Shown here piece after piece: positions 7,714 through 16,382 of a stretch of 64,000 bases of DNA (position 1 is its first letter; every line of letters begins with the position of its first letter). A program made the translations under genes and the position numbers. The DNA is from Pseudomonadota bacterium (lineage in GTDB: Bacteria > Pseudomonadota > Alphaproteobacteria > Rhizobiales > Rhizobiaceae). The notes beneath the pieces are model-generated. The model was not told the DNA's origin and did no database searches. It saw only the letters and a program-made list of their open reading frames with translations. The DNA is taken from assembly GCA_023404095.1 (NCBI GenBank), contig JAEYDD010000041.1, positions 372,001 through 436,000 on the forward strand. Direction: 5' to 3'.

Positions 7714-9297
7714 TCAGACCTCGCCGACCGCCCTCTCTGCAGCGGCGATCTCGGCCTGCCGGCGCGCAACTTCCTCGCCGATCGGCGGCCCCTTGAACCG
7801 GCGCCGCTCGATCCCGTACCAGACGATCGCCGTCAGCACGAGGAAGCCAACGGTGATGTAGAGCGCCCAGTCGTTTGGCGGCTGGATGCCGAGGACGAAG
7901 ATCAGCACCATCGCGATCATCGATAGGACGGCGAACAGCTTGAACGTCCCCTCGCCCAGGTTCCACGGTCCCATCTTGTCCCACTTCGAAGTGCCCCAGG
8001 CGAAGAAGCCGAGCGTGATCGGGATCGCGAACGAGAAGAAGAGGAAGATGACCGTGCACGACACGACGATGGTGTAGACCGGCGTATCGCCGATCGAAAC
8101 CAGCGAAGAGCCCCAGACGAACAGCACAGCGAGGATCGATCCCGTCCAGATCGCAGCGACTGGTGTGCGGTAGCTCGGGCTGACCTTGGAGAGGCCGCGC
8201 GAGAACGGCAGGCCGCCGTCACGCGAAAACGCAAAGATCATGCGCGAGACGGACGTCACCGTCGCAAGGCCGCACAGCCACTGGGACACGAAGATCGCAA
8301 GGTAGAGAATGTCCTTGATGGCAGGATGGACCTGGGTATCCATCGCCCAGAAGAACACGTTCCACCCCTGTGCGGCCGCCGCCGCCATGCCTTCTGTTGT
8401 CGTGCCGTCGGTATTCGACACCGAATCCGGGATCATCAGCACGAAGGCGCACAGCATGATGTAGCCGAACAGCGCCGACCAGAGCACCGAGGACACCATG
8501 CCTCGCGGCACCGAATGCGCCGCCTTGACGGTCTCTTCCGAGGTGTGCGCCGAGGCGTCGTAACCGGTGATGGTGTAGATCGGCAACAGCAGGCCGAGCA
8601 GGAAGACCCAGAGCCCCGATGTCGCCGGCCATACGTTGCCGCCGGCCTCCCCCGAGAAATTCGAGAATGTGAACAGGCGGCCGATCTGGTAGCTGTCGGC
8701 CGCTGCAAGGCAGACGATCGCCAGGATGATGGCGGTGGCGAAGATCAGGTAGCCGGAAAAATCCGTCAGCTTCGCCGTCAGCCCGATGCCCATGTGGTTC
8801 ACGAGAGCCTGCGCGCCGGTAATGATGGCAAGGAAGATGATGCGCGTCGGGGTCGTGTCCGCAAGCCCAAAGTAGGGTGCGCCAAAGGCGCCCATGAAGA
8901 AGTAATAGGTGCCGACGTTGATCGCGCCGAGAACCGTCACGAGACCGAGCAGGTTGAACCAGGCGGTCAGCCACCCGGTGAACCGGTTGCCGAGGATCGA
9001 ACCCCAATGGTACAGGCCGCCCGCCGTCGGATAGGCCGAACCGATCTGCGCCATCGCGACGGCAAAGACGAGCGAGATGAAGCAGCCGAGCGGCCAGCCG
9101 ATGCCGATGGCGGCACCGCCCGCGCCCGCTGTCGCCTGCGCGAGCGAGTTGATTCCGCCCGACAGAATGCAAATGATGGAGAAGGAAACGGCAAAGTTCG
9201 AGAACTGGCTCATGCGCCGCTCGAGCTCCTGCGCGTAACCCATGGAATGCAGGACCTGCATGTCTGCCTTCTTATCCGAATCCGAATAGTCCGACAT
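7714..9297 (-). CDS. APC-superfamily amino acid/amine permease
   Basis: This 527-aa polytopic inner-membrane protein starts at an ATG with AGGGG well spaced upstream; the extra N-terminal residues of the longer frame are discarded. About twelve hydrophobic segments are visible. The first helices carry the APC unwound-helix region (SIICILSGGINSLAQA), followed by GSAYPTAGGLYHWGSILG, typical of the amino acid/choline/GABA permease branch. It should import an amine or amino acid by proton or sodium symport. It lies between the amidohydrolase and the ligase gene in one operon, so its cargo is probably the ligase substrate. Confidence 0.9.
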   Translation of the reverse strand: MSDYSDSDKKADMQVLHSMGYAQELERRMSQFSNFAVSFSIICILSGGINSLAQATAGAGGAAIGIGWPLGCFISLVFAVAMAQIGSAYPTAGGLYHWGSILGNRFTGWLTAWFNLLGLVTVLGAINVGTYYFFMGAFGAPYFGLADTTPTRIIFLAIITGAQALVNHMGIGLTAKLTDFSGYLIFATAIILAIVCLAAADSYQIGRLFTFSNFSGEAGGNVWPATSGLWVFLLGLLLPIYTITGYDASAHTSEETVKAAHSVPRGMVSSVLWSALFGYIMLCAFVLMIPDSVSNTDGTTTEGMAAAAAQGWNVFFWAMDTQVHPAIKDILYLAIFVSQWLCGLATVTSVSRMIFAFSRDGGLPFSRGLSKVSPSYRTPVAAIWTGSILAVLFVWGSSLVSIGDTPVYTIVVSCTVIFLFFSFAIPITLGFFAWGTSKWDKMGPWNLGEGTFKLFAVLSMIAMVLIFVLGIQPPNDWALYITVGFLVLTAIVWYGIERRRFKGPPIGEEVARRQAEIAAAERAVGEV

Positions 9298-9407
9298 GTT
9301 TTTCCCCTGTGACCACCGGGCTCCGGCAGGATTGCCGGGAACCCAAAGCCTGCGGCCCATGACCGTCATGGGCAATACTCCGCGGCATGCCACTCCCCGA
9401 GGCCTCG

Positions 9408-10175
9408 TTATTTTGCTGATGCAGGCGACGTGCTTTCCAACAGCAGTCCCGTCAGATAGTCAGCCATGACCCCCTGGCTGGTTTCGTCCTGGATGAGGTC
9501 GTTGCGGACCTCGATCATCACGTTGAGCAGGCCGTTCGCCAGCCCGTGCACCTTCAGCGTATGCGTGACGCCGTCCTGCGGACCGTAGGGCTCGTTGCGG
9601 CGGGTGGCAAACAGCCTGGAGCGCCCGGCGGCTTCAAGCATCAGATCGGCCAGCCTTGCATCCTCGTCGTGCAGGATCCCGATCTCGACCTGACGCGGCT
9701 TGCCGAAATAGACCGGCGTGAAGCTGTGAACAGTGACGAGGACCGGCGCCCTGCCTGCAGCAATGCGATCGCGCACAAGGCCGGCGATGCGGTCGCGGAA
9801 AGGAAAGTATAGCGATTCGGCGCGCTCCAATCGAGCGGCGTCGCTAAGGGCCTGATTGCCCGGTACGGGATAAATCTCGCTCTGCTCCGGCATCGCGCCT
9901 GGCGCTTCCGGCGGCCTGTTGCAATCATAGGCCAGGCGCGAAAAACGCTGGTGGATCAACGTTGCGTCGAGACTGCGGGACATGATGCGAGCGACCGCCA
10001 GCGCCCCGGGATCCCAGGCGATATGGCTTTCCAGAGCCTCAGCGGACAGGCCAAGCGTGCCGAGCCGCTCAGGCAATAGCCTGGAGGCGTGCTCGCAGAC
10101 CAGCACAAACCGGCTGCGGCCTTCGGCATTTTCGACGGCGACAGGGTCGCCTTCCCTGGCTGACAACATTCCCAT
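9408..10175 (-). CDS. N-formylglutamate amidohydrolase family protein
   Basis: This 255-aa protein begins at the ATG giving MGMLSAREGD, which has GAGGGG about 11 bases upstream; an ATG six bases on is an alternative. Motifs of the HutG-type zinc amidohydrolase fold are present: LVCEHASRLLPE, ESHIAWDPGA, YDCNRPP, VTVHSFTP and a late MIEVRND segment. HutG removes formate from N-formylglutamate. No classical histidine-utilisation genes accompany it. As first gene of the ligase/ALDH/ADH operon it may instead release glutamate from a gamma-glutamyl or N-acyl end product, which is inference. It is divergent from the RpiR regulator. Confidence 0.82.
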   Translation of the reverse strand: MGMLSAREGDPVAVENAEGRSRFVLVCEHASRLLPERLGTLGLSAEALESHIAWDPGALAVARIMSRSLDATLIHQRFSRLAYDCNRPPEAPGAMPEQSEIYPVPGNQALSDAARLERAESLYFPFRDRIAGLVRDRIAAGRAPVLVTVHSFTPVYFGKPRQVEIGILHDEDARLADLMLEAAGRSRLFATRRNEPYGPQDGVTHTLKVHGLANGLLNVMIEVRNDLIQDETSQGVMADYLTGLLLESTSPASAK

Positions 10176-10208
10176 GCAGCCGGTCCCCTCGATCGGCCAA
10201 TCTTGTTT

Positions 10209-10243
10209 GTGAAGAGAATTCTTCACGTCCTCCAAGTTGTCAA
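10209..10243 (-). promoter_or_regulatory. Candidate promoter and operator of the amidohydrolase operon
   Basis: On the minus strand TTGACA (10243-10238) is followed after 17 bases by a weak -10, AATTCT (10220-10215). The -10 forms the centre of an inverted repeat GTGAAG-N6-CTTCAC (10209-10226). An operator on the -10 would suit repression by the divergent RpiR protein. This rests on the motif alone. Confidence 0.45.
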
Positions 10244-10275
10244 CGGGGATGGAAACGATCTCTTCAAAAAAACGT

Positions 10276-10305
10276 TTGACACCAATTGTGACAGCGATGT
10301 TTAAT
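10276..10305 (+). promoter_or_regulatory. Candidate sigma-70 promoter of the RpiR gene
   Basis: A perfect TTGACA (10276-10281) is separated by 18 bases from TTTAAT (10300-10305), about 40 bases before the GTG start at 10347. AGGGG lies just ahead of that start. Confidence 0.55.
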
Positions 10306-10346
10306 TTTGACGGAAGCCGACAGAGAGCGGCAGGCAGGGGAAAATC

Positions 10347-11225
10347 GTGACGTTGAATCAGACATCCATGACGGTGTCCGACGTGATCAACGCCCATTTC
10401 GACACGCTCACGCGGGCCGAAAAGCAGTTGGCGACATCGCTTCTGGACAACTATCCGGTGTCCGGCCTCGGGAGCATCACCACCGTGGCGGAGAACGCCC
10501 GTGTCTCGACGCCGACCGTCGCACGTATGGTGCAAAAGCTCGGCTACCGCGGCTTTCCCGATTTCCAGTCGCACCTGCACCAGGAACTGGAGGCGACGCT
10601 CTCCAACCCCATCTCCAAGCACGACCGCTGGGCGGCGAACGCGCCTGGCACCCACATTCTCAACCGGTTTGCCGATGCGATCATGGGCAACCTGCGCCAG
10701 ACGCTGTCACAGCTTGATCTCGCCGATTTCGACGGCGCCACCGCGCTGATCGCCAATCGCAAGCGCAGCGTCTACATCGTCGGCGGTCGCATCACCAAGG
10801 CACTGGCAGACTACCTCTTCACCCACCTGCAGGTTGTCCGGCCGAACGTCACCCAGCTTTCGCCCATCCCCAGCGCGTGGCCGCAATATGTGCTGAACAT
10901 GAAGGCTGGCGACGTTGTCGTCATCTTCGACATCCGCCGCTACGAGCACGAGATGGAAACCTTCGCCCGCATCGCGCGCGAGCGCGGCGTGGACATCGTG
11001 CTGTTCACGGACCAATGGGCTTCGCCGATCGCAAAGTTGGCCGCCCACGTCTTCCGCATCCATATCGAGGCGCCTTCGGCCTGGGACTCATCCGTCGTCA
11101 CGCTGTTCGTCGTCGAGGCGCTGATCGAGGCCGTGCAGAGCGCCAACTGGAGCGAGACCAAGGAAAGAATGAGAACGCTGGAGGAACTGGTTGCCGCAAG
11201 CCGTCTCTTTCGAAAACCGGGGTGA
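10347..11225 (+). CDS. RpiR/MurR-family transcriptional regulator
   Basis: This 292-aa protein starts at GTG, chosen because AGGGG stands six bases before it; an ATG 21 bases downstream is weaker. Residues ~10-85 form the RpiR helix-turn-helix (TRAEKQLATSLLDNY, then STPTVARMVQKLGYRGFPDF). Residues ~125-260 form a SIS domain (SVYIVGGRITKALADYL) that normally binds a phosphosugar or similar effector. It sits between the minus-strand gamma-glutamylation operon and a plus-strand ABC importer and is placed to control both. RpiR proteins can repress or activate. The effector is unknown. Confidence 0.9.
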   Translation: MTLNQTSMTVSDVINAHFDTLTRAEKQLATSLLDNYPVSGLGSITTVAENARVSTPTVARMVQKLGYRGFPDFQSHLHQELEATLSNPISKHDRWAANAPGTHILNRFADAIMGNLRQTLSQLDLADFDGATALIANRKRSVYIVGGRITKALADYLFTHLQVVRPNVTQLSPIPSAWPQYVLNMKAGDVVVIFDIRRYEHEMETFARIARERGVDIVLFTDQWASPIAKLAAHVFRIHIEAPSAWDSSVVTLFVVEALIEAVQSANWSETKERMRTLEELVAASRLFRKPG

Positions 11226-11355
11226 GCCTGCCGCTGCGTCAACCAATATCAACAACGATCGGGAAAAGCATTTAAATACTGTCACATAAGCTTCATGCCG
11301 CACCAGTATCAGCTTCGCCGAAGCTGACTGACACACACAAAGGAGAACACCCGTG

Positions 11356-12459
11356 ATGTCACGCACCCGCCGCCTGCTATCGCTCTCCACCGCGATCCTG
11401 ATCGCCACCACCGCCGTCGTCGCCGCCGAGCCGAGCGCCGAGCTGATAGAAGCCGCCAAGAAGGAAGGCATGCTCACCACGATCGCCCTGCCCCACAGTT
11501 GGTGCGGCTATGGCGACGTCATCGCCAGCTTCAAGGCCAAGTATCCGGAAATCCAGGTCAACGAACTGAACCCCGACGCGGGTTCCGCGGACGAAGTCGA
11601 AGCCATCAAGGCCAACAAGGACAACAAGGGCCCGCAGGCGCCCGACGTTGTCGACGTCGGCCTCGCCTTCGGTCCGCAGATGAAGGCCGAAGGCCTGCTG
11701 CAGCCCTACAAGGTCTCCACCTGGGACGAGATCCCGGACACGATCAAGGACGCCGAGGGTTACTGGTACGGCGACTACTACGGCGTTCTGTCGTTCATCG
11801 TGAACAAGGACCTCGTCGAGAACACCCCGGCCGACTGGGCCGACCTGCTCAAGCCGGAATATGCCGGTCAGGTCGCGCTTGCCGGTGATCCGCGCGCTTC
11901 GAACCAGGCAATTCTCGGCGTTCTCGCCGCCGGCCTGTCGAAGGGCGCCAAGCCGGGCGAGGAATCCGGCAAGGCCGGTCTGGAATACTTCGCCGAGTTG
12001 AACAAGGCCGGCAACTTCGTTCCGGTCATCGCCAAGGCCGGCACGATTGCCCAGGGCGCAACCCCGATCGCGATCGCCTGGGACTACAACGCTCTCGCTT
12101 GGCGCGACGAACTGAAGGACAACCCGCCGGTCGAGGTCGTCGTTCCGAAGTCCGGCGTCCTTGCCGGCGTTTATGTCCAGGGCATTTCCGCCTACGCCCC
12201 GCATCCGAACGCCGCCAAGCTGTGGATGGAGCACCTCTATTCGGACGAAGGCCAGAACCTGTGGCTGAAGGGCTACTGCCACCCCGCTCGCTTCAACGCC
12301 ATGGTCAAGGCCGGCAAGATCCCGCAAGCCCTGATCGACGCCCTGCCCCCGGCAGAAAGCTATGAAGCGGCCGTCTTCCCGACCGTGGAAGAGCAGAACG
12401 CCAACAAGGCTGCGGTCACCGGCGGTTGGGACGGTGTCGTGGGCGCAAACGTCCAGTAA
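11356..12459 (+). CDS. ABC transporter substrate-binding protein (Fe3+/polyamine-type cluster)
   Basis: This 367-aa periplasmic protein has a cleavable Sec signal (SRTRRLLSLSTAILIATTAVVA) and then the ELIEAAKKEG opening typical of family-1/AfuA-like binding proteins. The first two codons could be GTG (11353) or ATG (11356). The ATG is preferred, with AGGAG ten bases upstream. The mature protein has the two-lobed pattern with DVVDVGLAF, YWYGDYYGVLSF and the C-terminal HPNAAKLWMEHLYSDEGQ. It is the first gene of a four-gene importer and is followed by a strong stem-loop. The ligand is unknown; the adjacent amine operon makes an amine or amino-alcohol derivative plausible. Confidence 0.9.
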   Translation: MSRTRRLLSLSTAILIATTAVVAAEPSAELIEAAKKEGMLTTIALPHSWCGYGDVIASFKAKYPEIQVNELNPDAGSADEVEAIKANKDNKGPQAPDVVDVGLAFGPQMKAEGLLQPYKVSTWDEIPDTIKDAEGYWYGDYYGVLSFIVNKDLVENTPADWADLLKPEYAGQVALAGDPRASNQAILGVLAAGLSKGAKPGEESGKAGLEYFAELNKAGNFVPVIAKAGTIAQGATPIAIAWDYNALAWRDELKDNPPVEVVVPKSGVLAGVYVQGISAYAPHPNAAKLWMEHLYSDEGQNLWLKGYCHPARFNAMVKAGKIPQALIDALPPAESYEAAVFPTVEEQNANKAAVTGGWDGVVGANVQ

Positions 12460-12477
12460 AGTGAACCCGTGATCACG

Positions 12478-12507
12478 AGCCCCGGCCCGAACCTTCGGGC
12501 CGGGGCT
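12478..12507 (+). other. Strong intercistronic stem-loop after binding-protein gene
   Basis: AGCCCCGGCCCGAA and TTCGGGCCGGGGCT are perfectly complementary over about 13 usable pairs with a tiny loop, and no T-run follows. Such structures between a binding-protein gene and its permeases usually protect the upstream mRNA and give excess binding protein. Confidence 0.65.
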
Positions 12508-12575
12508 TGTCACTCCCAATGCCACTGCCTTAATTTGGCCGGAATTGAAATCGGCCCTCCCAAGCGATCAGGACG

Positions 12576-13451
12576 ATGAACCGAGCCCTCCATACGCTGC
12601 GCCAGCGATTTCCGCTTACATGGTTGGGCCTGATGCCCTTCGTCATCTTCGTCCTGATGTTTCTGGTGCTGCCGACGATGCACATCGTCATCGGCGCCTT
12701 CCAGACGCGTGACGGCAACTTCACGCTCCAGAACATCATGGACCTGAACACCGGGACCATCCCGTCGAGCTACTGGATCTCCGTCAAGATCTCCGTGGCT
12801 TCGGCAGCGCTCGGCAGCCTGATAGGCTTTGCGATGGCGGCTGCGGTCGTCTTCGAAGCGGTCCCCCGCTGGATCAAGTCTCCGCTTATGACATTTTCCG
12901 GCGTCGCATCGAACTTTGCCGGCGTGCCGCTTGCTTTCGCCTTTCTCGCCACGTTTGGGCCAGTCGGCCTCGTGACCCTGTTCCTGCGCAACAATTTCGG
13001 CATCGTGCTGCAGCGCGACTTCGGCTTCAATATCCTGAGCTTCTGGGGGCTGACCGTCACCTATCTGTTCTTCCAGATTCCGCTGATGATCCTGATCATC
13101 GCACCCGCTCTCGAGGGCCTTCGCCGCGAGTGGCGCGAGGCAGCGTCGATCCTGGGCGCGACGGGCCTGCAATACTGGCGAATGGTCGCACTGCCGATCC
13201 TGTTCCCCTCGCTGCTCGGCACTTTCGCCCTCTTGTTCGCCAATGCCTTCGGCGCCGTCGCCACCGCCATCGCGCTTACGGGCTCAAGCCTCAACATCGT
13301 GCCCATTCAGCTCTTCGCACAGATCAGGGGCGACGTTCTCGGAAACCCGAACCTCGGCTACGCCATGGCCTTCGGCATGATCGTCATCACGGCTGTTGCC
13401 AATGTCCTCTACATCTGGCTCCGCATGCGCGCTGAGAGGTGGCTGAAATGA
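12576..13451 (+). CDS. ABC transporter permease (PotB-like)
   Basis: This 291-aa inner-membrane protein has about six transmembrane helices; the first is LMPFVIFVLMFLVLPTMHIV. The cytoplasmic EAA coupling loop is EWREAASILGATGLQYWRMV. It belongs to the binding-protein-dependent permease family and forms the channel together with the next gene, overlapping it by four bases. It follows the stem-loop after the binding-protein gene. Confidence 0.92.
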   Translation: MNRALHTLRQRFPLTWLGLMPFVIFVLMFLVLPTMHIVIGAFQTRDGNFTLQNIMDLNTGTIPSSYWISVKISVASAALGSLIGFAMAAAVVFEAVPRWIKSPLMTFSGVASNFAGVPLAFAFLATFGPVGLVTLFLRNNFGIVLQRDFGFNILSFWGLTVTYLFFQIPLMILIIAPALEGLRREWREAASILGATGLQYWRMVALPILFPSLLGTFALLFANAFGAVATAIALTGSSLNIVPIQLFAQIRGDVLGNPNLGYAMAFGMIVITAVANVLYIWLRMRAERWLK

Positions 13452-14239
13452 CTGTCTGGGCACGCATCGCCGGCTGGGCGGCACTAATCTTCGGCCTGCT
13501 ATACTTCTTCGTCCCGCTCGGCGGACTGTTCGAGTTTTCGCTGAGGGCCCGGCGTGGCGTCTACAGCTTCGACGCCTATGCCCGCGTTCTCGCCGATCCG
13601 CAGTTCCAGGCAACGTTCACCTACTCCGTCGTCATGGCTCTGGTGACGATCGCCATCGGCATCCTGATCGTCGTGCCGACCGCGTTCTGGGTGCGCCTGA
13701 AGATGCCGTGGGCAAGACCCTATGTCGAATTCCTGACGCTGCTGCCGCTGGTCATTCCGGCCATCGTCATCGTCTTCGGCTACATTCGCCTTTACAACAC
13801 CTCCAGCTGGTTGCCGCTGACCGGTTCGACACTTGGCACCAACATTCTGCTGGCCTTCGGCTATACCATTCTTGCCCTGCCCTACATGTATCGCGCCGTC
13901 GACACGGGCCTGCGCACAATCGACGTCGCCACGCTGACCGAAGCCGCACAAAGCCTCGGCGCTGGCTGGGCGACCATTCTCGGCCGCATCATCCTGCCGA
14001 ATGTCATCGCCGCCGTCCTCTCGGGCGCCTTCCTGACCTTCGCGATCGTCATCGGCGAGTTCACTCTGGCCGCTCTTCTCGACCGGCCGGCTTTCGGACC
14101 CTATTTGCAGCGCATCGGCGCCAACAAGGCCTACGAGCCCTTTGCGCTCTCGGTGATCGCATTCGCCATAACCTGGGGCTGCCTTGCGCTGATCCAGCTC
14201 GTATCCCGCTTCCAGAAAACCGCGCCCGCAAAGGCCTGA
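13448..14239 (+). CDS. ABC transporter permease (PotC-like)
   Basis: This 263-aa second permease has about six helices and an EAA loop, TEAAQSLGAGWATILGRIIL. The ATG at 13448 overlaps the preceding stop as ATGA and has AGAGG eight bases upstream, so it is preferred to the GTG three codons earlier. It should heterodimerise with the preceding permease and couple to the ATPase that follows 13 bases downstream. Confidence 0.92.
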   Translation: MTVWARIAGWAALIFGLLYFFVPLGGLFEFSLRARRGVYSFDAYARVLADPQFQATFTYSVVMALVTIAIGILIVVPTAFWVRLKMPWARPYVEFLTLLPLVIPAIVIVFGYIRLYNTSSWLPLTGSTLGTNILLAFGYTILALPYMYRAVDTGLRTIDVATLTEAAQSLGAGWATILGRIILPNVIAAVLSGAFLTFAIVIGEFTLAALLDRPAFGPYLQRIGANKAYEPFALSVIAFAITWGCLALIQLVSRFQKTAPAKA

Positions 14240-14252
14240 GGACACTACCCAT

Positions 14253-15314
14253 ATGACGTTTCTCTCTCTCAGCCATATCCAGAAGTCCTTCGGGCAGGTG
14301 CAGGTCGTCCGCGACTTCAACATGGACATCGAAAAGGGCGAGTTCGTCTCCTTCCTCGGCCCGTCCGGCTGCGGCAAGACGACGGTGCTTCGCATGATCG
14401 CCGGCTTCGAGACGCCGAGCGGCGGCACGATCACCGTCGCCGGCAAGGACCAGTCCGGCCTGAAGCCGAACCAGCGCAACATCGGCATGGTGTTCCAGGC
14501 CTATGCGCTCTTTCCCAACATGAACGTGTTCGACAACGTCGCCTTCGGCCTCAAGGTCGCGGGCCGCTCGAAGGGTGAGATCGACAGCCGCGTCAAGGAG
14601 ATGCTCGGCCTGATCAAGCTCGAGCATCTCGCCGAGCGCTTTCCCTACCAGCTCTCCGGCGGCCAGCAGCAGCGCGTGGCGCTGGCCCGCGCGCTGGCAC
14701 CCAAGCCGCAGGTCCTCCTCCTGGACGAGCCGCTCTCGGCGCTCGACGCCAAGATCCGCGTTTCGCTGCGCGAGGAGATCCGCATGATCCAGCAGCAGCT
14801 CGGCATCACGACGGTCTTCGTCACGCACGACCAGGAGGAAGCTCTGTCTATCTCCGACCGGATCGTTGTGATGAATGCGGGCGTCGCCGACCAGATCGGC
14901 GCGCCGGCCGAGATCTACAACCGCCCGGCAACCCGCTTCGTCGCCTCCTTCGTCGGCACGCTCAACCTGATCGAAGCCAAGGTGATCGATCCGGCGGCAA
15001 ACCGCATTTCGATCGGCGACCAGGGCGTCACGCTGCGCGAGCCGCTCGGCCCGGTCAAGACCGGGGACACCGTATCGCTCGCCCTGCGTCCTGAAGCCGG
15101 CTCCATTGCAGAAGGCGCCAAGGGCGATACGGCGCTTGCCGGCGAAGTCGTCAGCAGCAACTTCCTGGGTTCGGTCGTGCGCACGCGCATGCGCGTCGGC
15201 GCCAGCGTGATTTCCTTCGACATGTTCAACAACCCGGGCCTCGTGCCGCCGGCCGTCGGCGAAACGGTGACGCTGCGCTTCACCGCAAGCGACCTGCTGA
15301 TCATTCGCGACTGA
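14253..15314 (+). CDS. ABC transporter ATP-binding protein (PotA/FbpC-like)
   Basis: This 353-aa protein carries Walker A (GPSGCGKTT, ~37-45), Q-loop (GMVFQAYALFPNM), the signature LSGGQQQRVALARAL, Walker B (VLLLDEPLSALD) and the H-loop (VTHDQEEALS). A C-terminal TOBE_2 regulatory domain runs from ~240 onward. It energises the importer encoded just upstream and closes the operon. The TOBE domain is typical of polyamine and iron importers. Confidence 0.94.
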   Translation: MTFLSLSHIQKSFGQVQVVRDFNMDIEKGEFVSFLGPSGCGKTTVLRMIAGFETPSGGTITVAGKDQSGLKPNQRNIGMVFQAYALFPNMNVFDNVAFGLKVAGRSKGEIDSRVKEMLGLIKLEHLAERFPYQLSGGQQQRVALARALAPKPQVLLLDEPLSALDAKIRVSLREEIRMIQQQLGITTVFVTHDQEEALSISDRIVVMNAGVADQIGAPAEIYNRPATRFVASFVGTLNLIEAKVIDPAANRISIGDQGVTLREPLGPVKTGDTVSLALRPEAGSIAEGAKGDTALAGEVVSSNFLGSVVRTRMRVGASVISFDMFNNPGLVPPAVGETVTLRFTASDLLIIRD

Positions 15315-15437
15315 TGTCCCGGCATGAGCGGAACGGATTTTTTCCGATAGCTTCCAGGTTGGAAAAATCTGTCGCACCTCGTGTGGATTTCGTCGCTTGC
15401 GCATTTGATCCGTCGATCCCGGCAAGGTAGTGTCGAC

Positions 15438-15609
15438 CTGTTCTCAGGGCGGGGCGGAATTCCCCACCGGCGGTATCGGATGATCGGGGCGAATGGCGCT
15501 CTCGATGCTCCGGAGCCCGCGAGCGCCTTCGGCATCCCGTCGAAGGGTCAGCAGATCCGGTGAGATGCCGGAGCCGACGGTCAATAGTCCGGATGAAAGA
15601 GAGCAAGCA
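15438..15609 (+). promoter_or_regulatory. FMN riboswitch (RFN element)
   Basis: The conserved RFN landmarks appear in order: TTCTCAGGGCGGGGCG, AATTCCCCACCGGCGGTA, AGCCCGCGAGCG, GGTCAGCAGATCCGGTGA, ATGCCGGAGCCGACGG and TCAATAGTCCGGATGAAAGAGAG. It lies about 90 bases ahead of the lumazine synthase gene, so FMN is expected to lower expression. The spacer contains a GGCC-CTTC-GGCC hairpin that may be part of the expression platform. Confidence 0.95.
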
Positions 15610-15701
15610 GGCGGCCCTTCGGCCAGGCTTTGGCGTGTCCGTCCTGCATGTTCGCCCAAGGGGATCATTGAAAAATGGCTCAACCCTTGAAAGGCCAAGG
15701 C

Positions 15702-16175
15702 ATGAACATCTCTGCAAAACCCTCGGCGAAGATCGCCGTCATCCGCGCGCGCTGGCACGCCGGCATCGTCGATCGCTGCGTCGATAGCTTCGTATCGGAA
15801 TGGGCGGCACTCGGCGGCCGGGCTGATGACGTCGAGATCGTCGACGTTCCCGGTGCACTCGAGATCCCGCTGCATGCGCAGACGCTTGCACGGACCGGCC
15901 GTTACGCTGCCATCCTCGGCGTCGCGCTTGTCGTCGACGGCGGCATCTATCGCCACGATTTCGTCGCCGGTTCCGTGGTCGACGCGATTGTCCGCGTCGG
16001 CCTGGACACCGATGTGCCGGTGCTTTCCGCCGTGCTGACGCCGCACAATTTCCAGGAAAGCGAAGCGCACATCGCCTTCTTCCGCGATCATTTCGTCATC
16101 AAGGGCAAGGAAGCCGCGCACGCAGCTGCCCAGATCATCGATGCGAGAGCCAAGGCCGCCCTCGTCAGCGCATAA
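15702..16175 (+). CDS. ribH: 6,7-dimethyl-8-ribityllumazine synthase, type II
   Basis: This 157-aa enzyme condenses 5-amino-6-ribitylaminouracil with 3,4-dihydroxybutanone phosphate, the penultimate step of riboflavin synthesis. Diagnostic stretches are RWHAGIVD, DVPGALEIPLHA, RYAAILGVALVVDGGIYRHDFVA and LSAVLTPHNF. This is the short decameric type-II form known from Brucella and rhizobia (RibH2), which usually coexists with a second ribH elsewhere. The ATG at 15702 gives the same N-terminal length as Brucella RibH2 and has GAAAGG upstream; an ATG at 15675 is possible. It stands alone behind the riboswitch. Confidence 0.95.
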   Translation: MNISAKPSAKIAVIRARWHAGIVDRCVDSFVSEWAALGGRADDVEIVDVPGALEIPLHAQTLARTGRYAAILGVALVVDGGIYRHDFVAGSVVDAIVRVGLDTDVPVLSAVLTPHNFQESEAHIAFFRDHFVIKGKEAAHAAAQIIDARAKAALVSA

Positions 16176-16181
16176 TGCAGG

Positions 16182-16213
16182 ACGCCCGCGCGAAACCTTC
16201 CTCCCGCGGGCGT
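16182..16213 (+). terminator. Terminator-like hairpin after ribH
   Basis: ACGCCCGCG (16182-16190) pairs perfectly with CGCGGGCGT (16205-16213) seven bases past the ribH stop and is followed by TTCC. The U-tract is short. Confidence 0.5.
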
Positions 16214-16382
16214 TTCCGGCGCCGCTCGTCAAGCGCCTGAAGGTCTGGAATCACATTGCCAACCTTCACAGGCAACAGCCTGGAATGATTCGACAATTTG
16301 GAGACAAGCCGGCCGGCATTGAACGGGCGGACGCCTGAAGCATGCCGTTGTCGCAAGCCCCTGCGCACGTTCGCGCTACTGC

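Noticed and set aside
9408..10655. A 415-residue amidohydrolase
   Set aside because: The extension overlaps the divergent RpiR gene and both promoters; the amidohydrolase fold begins after the ATG at 10175.
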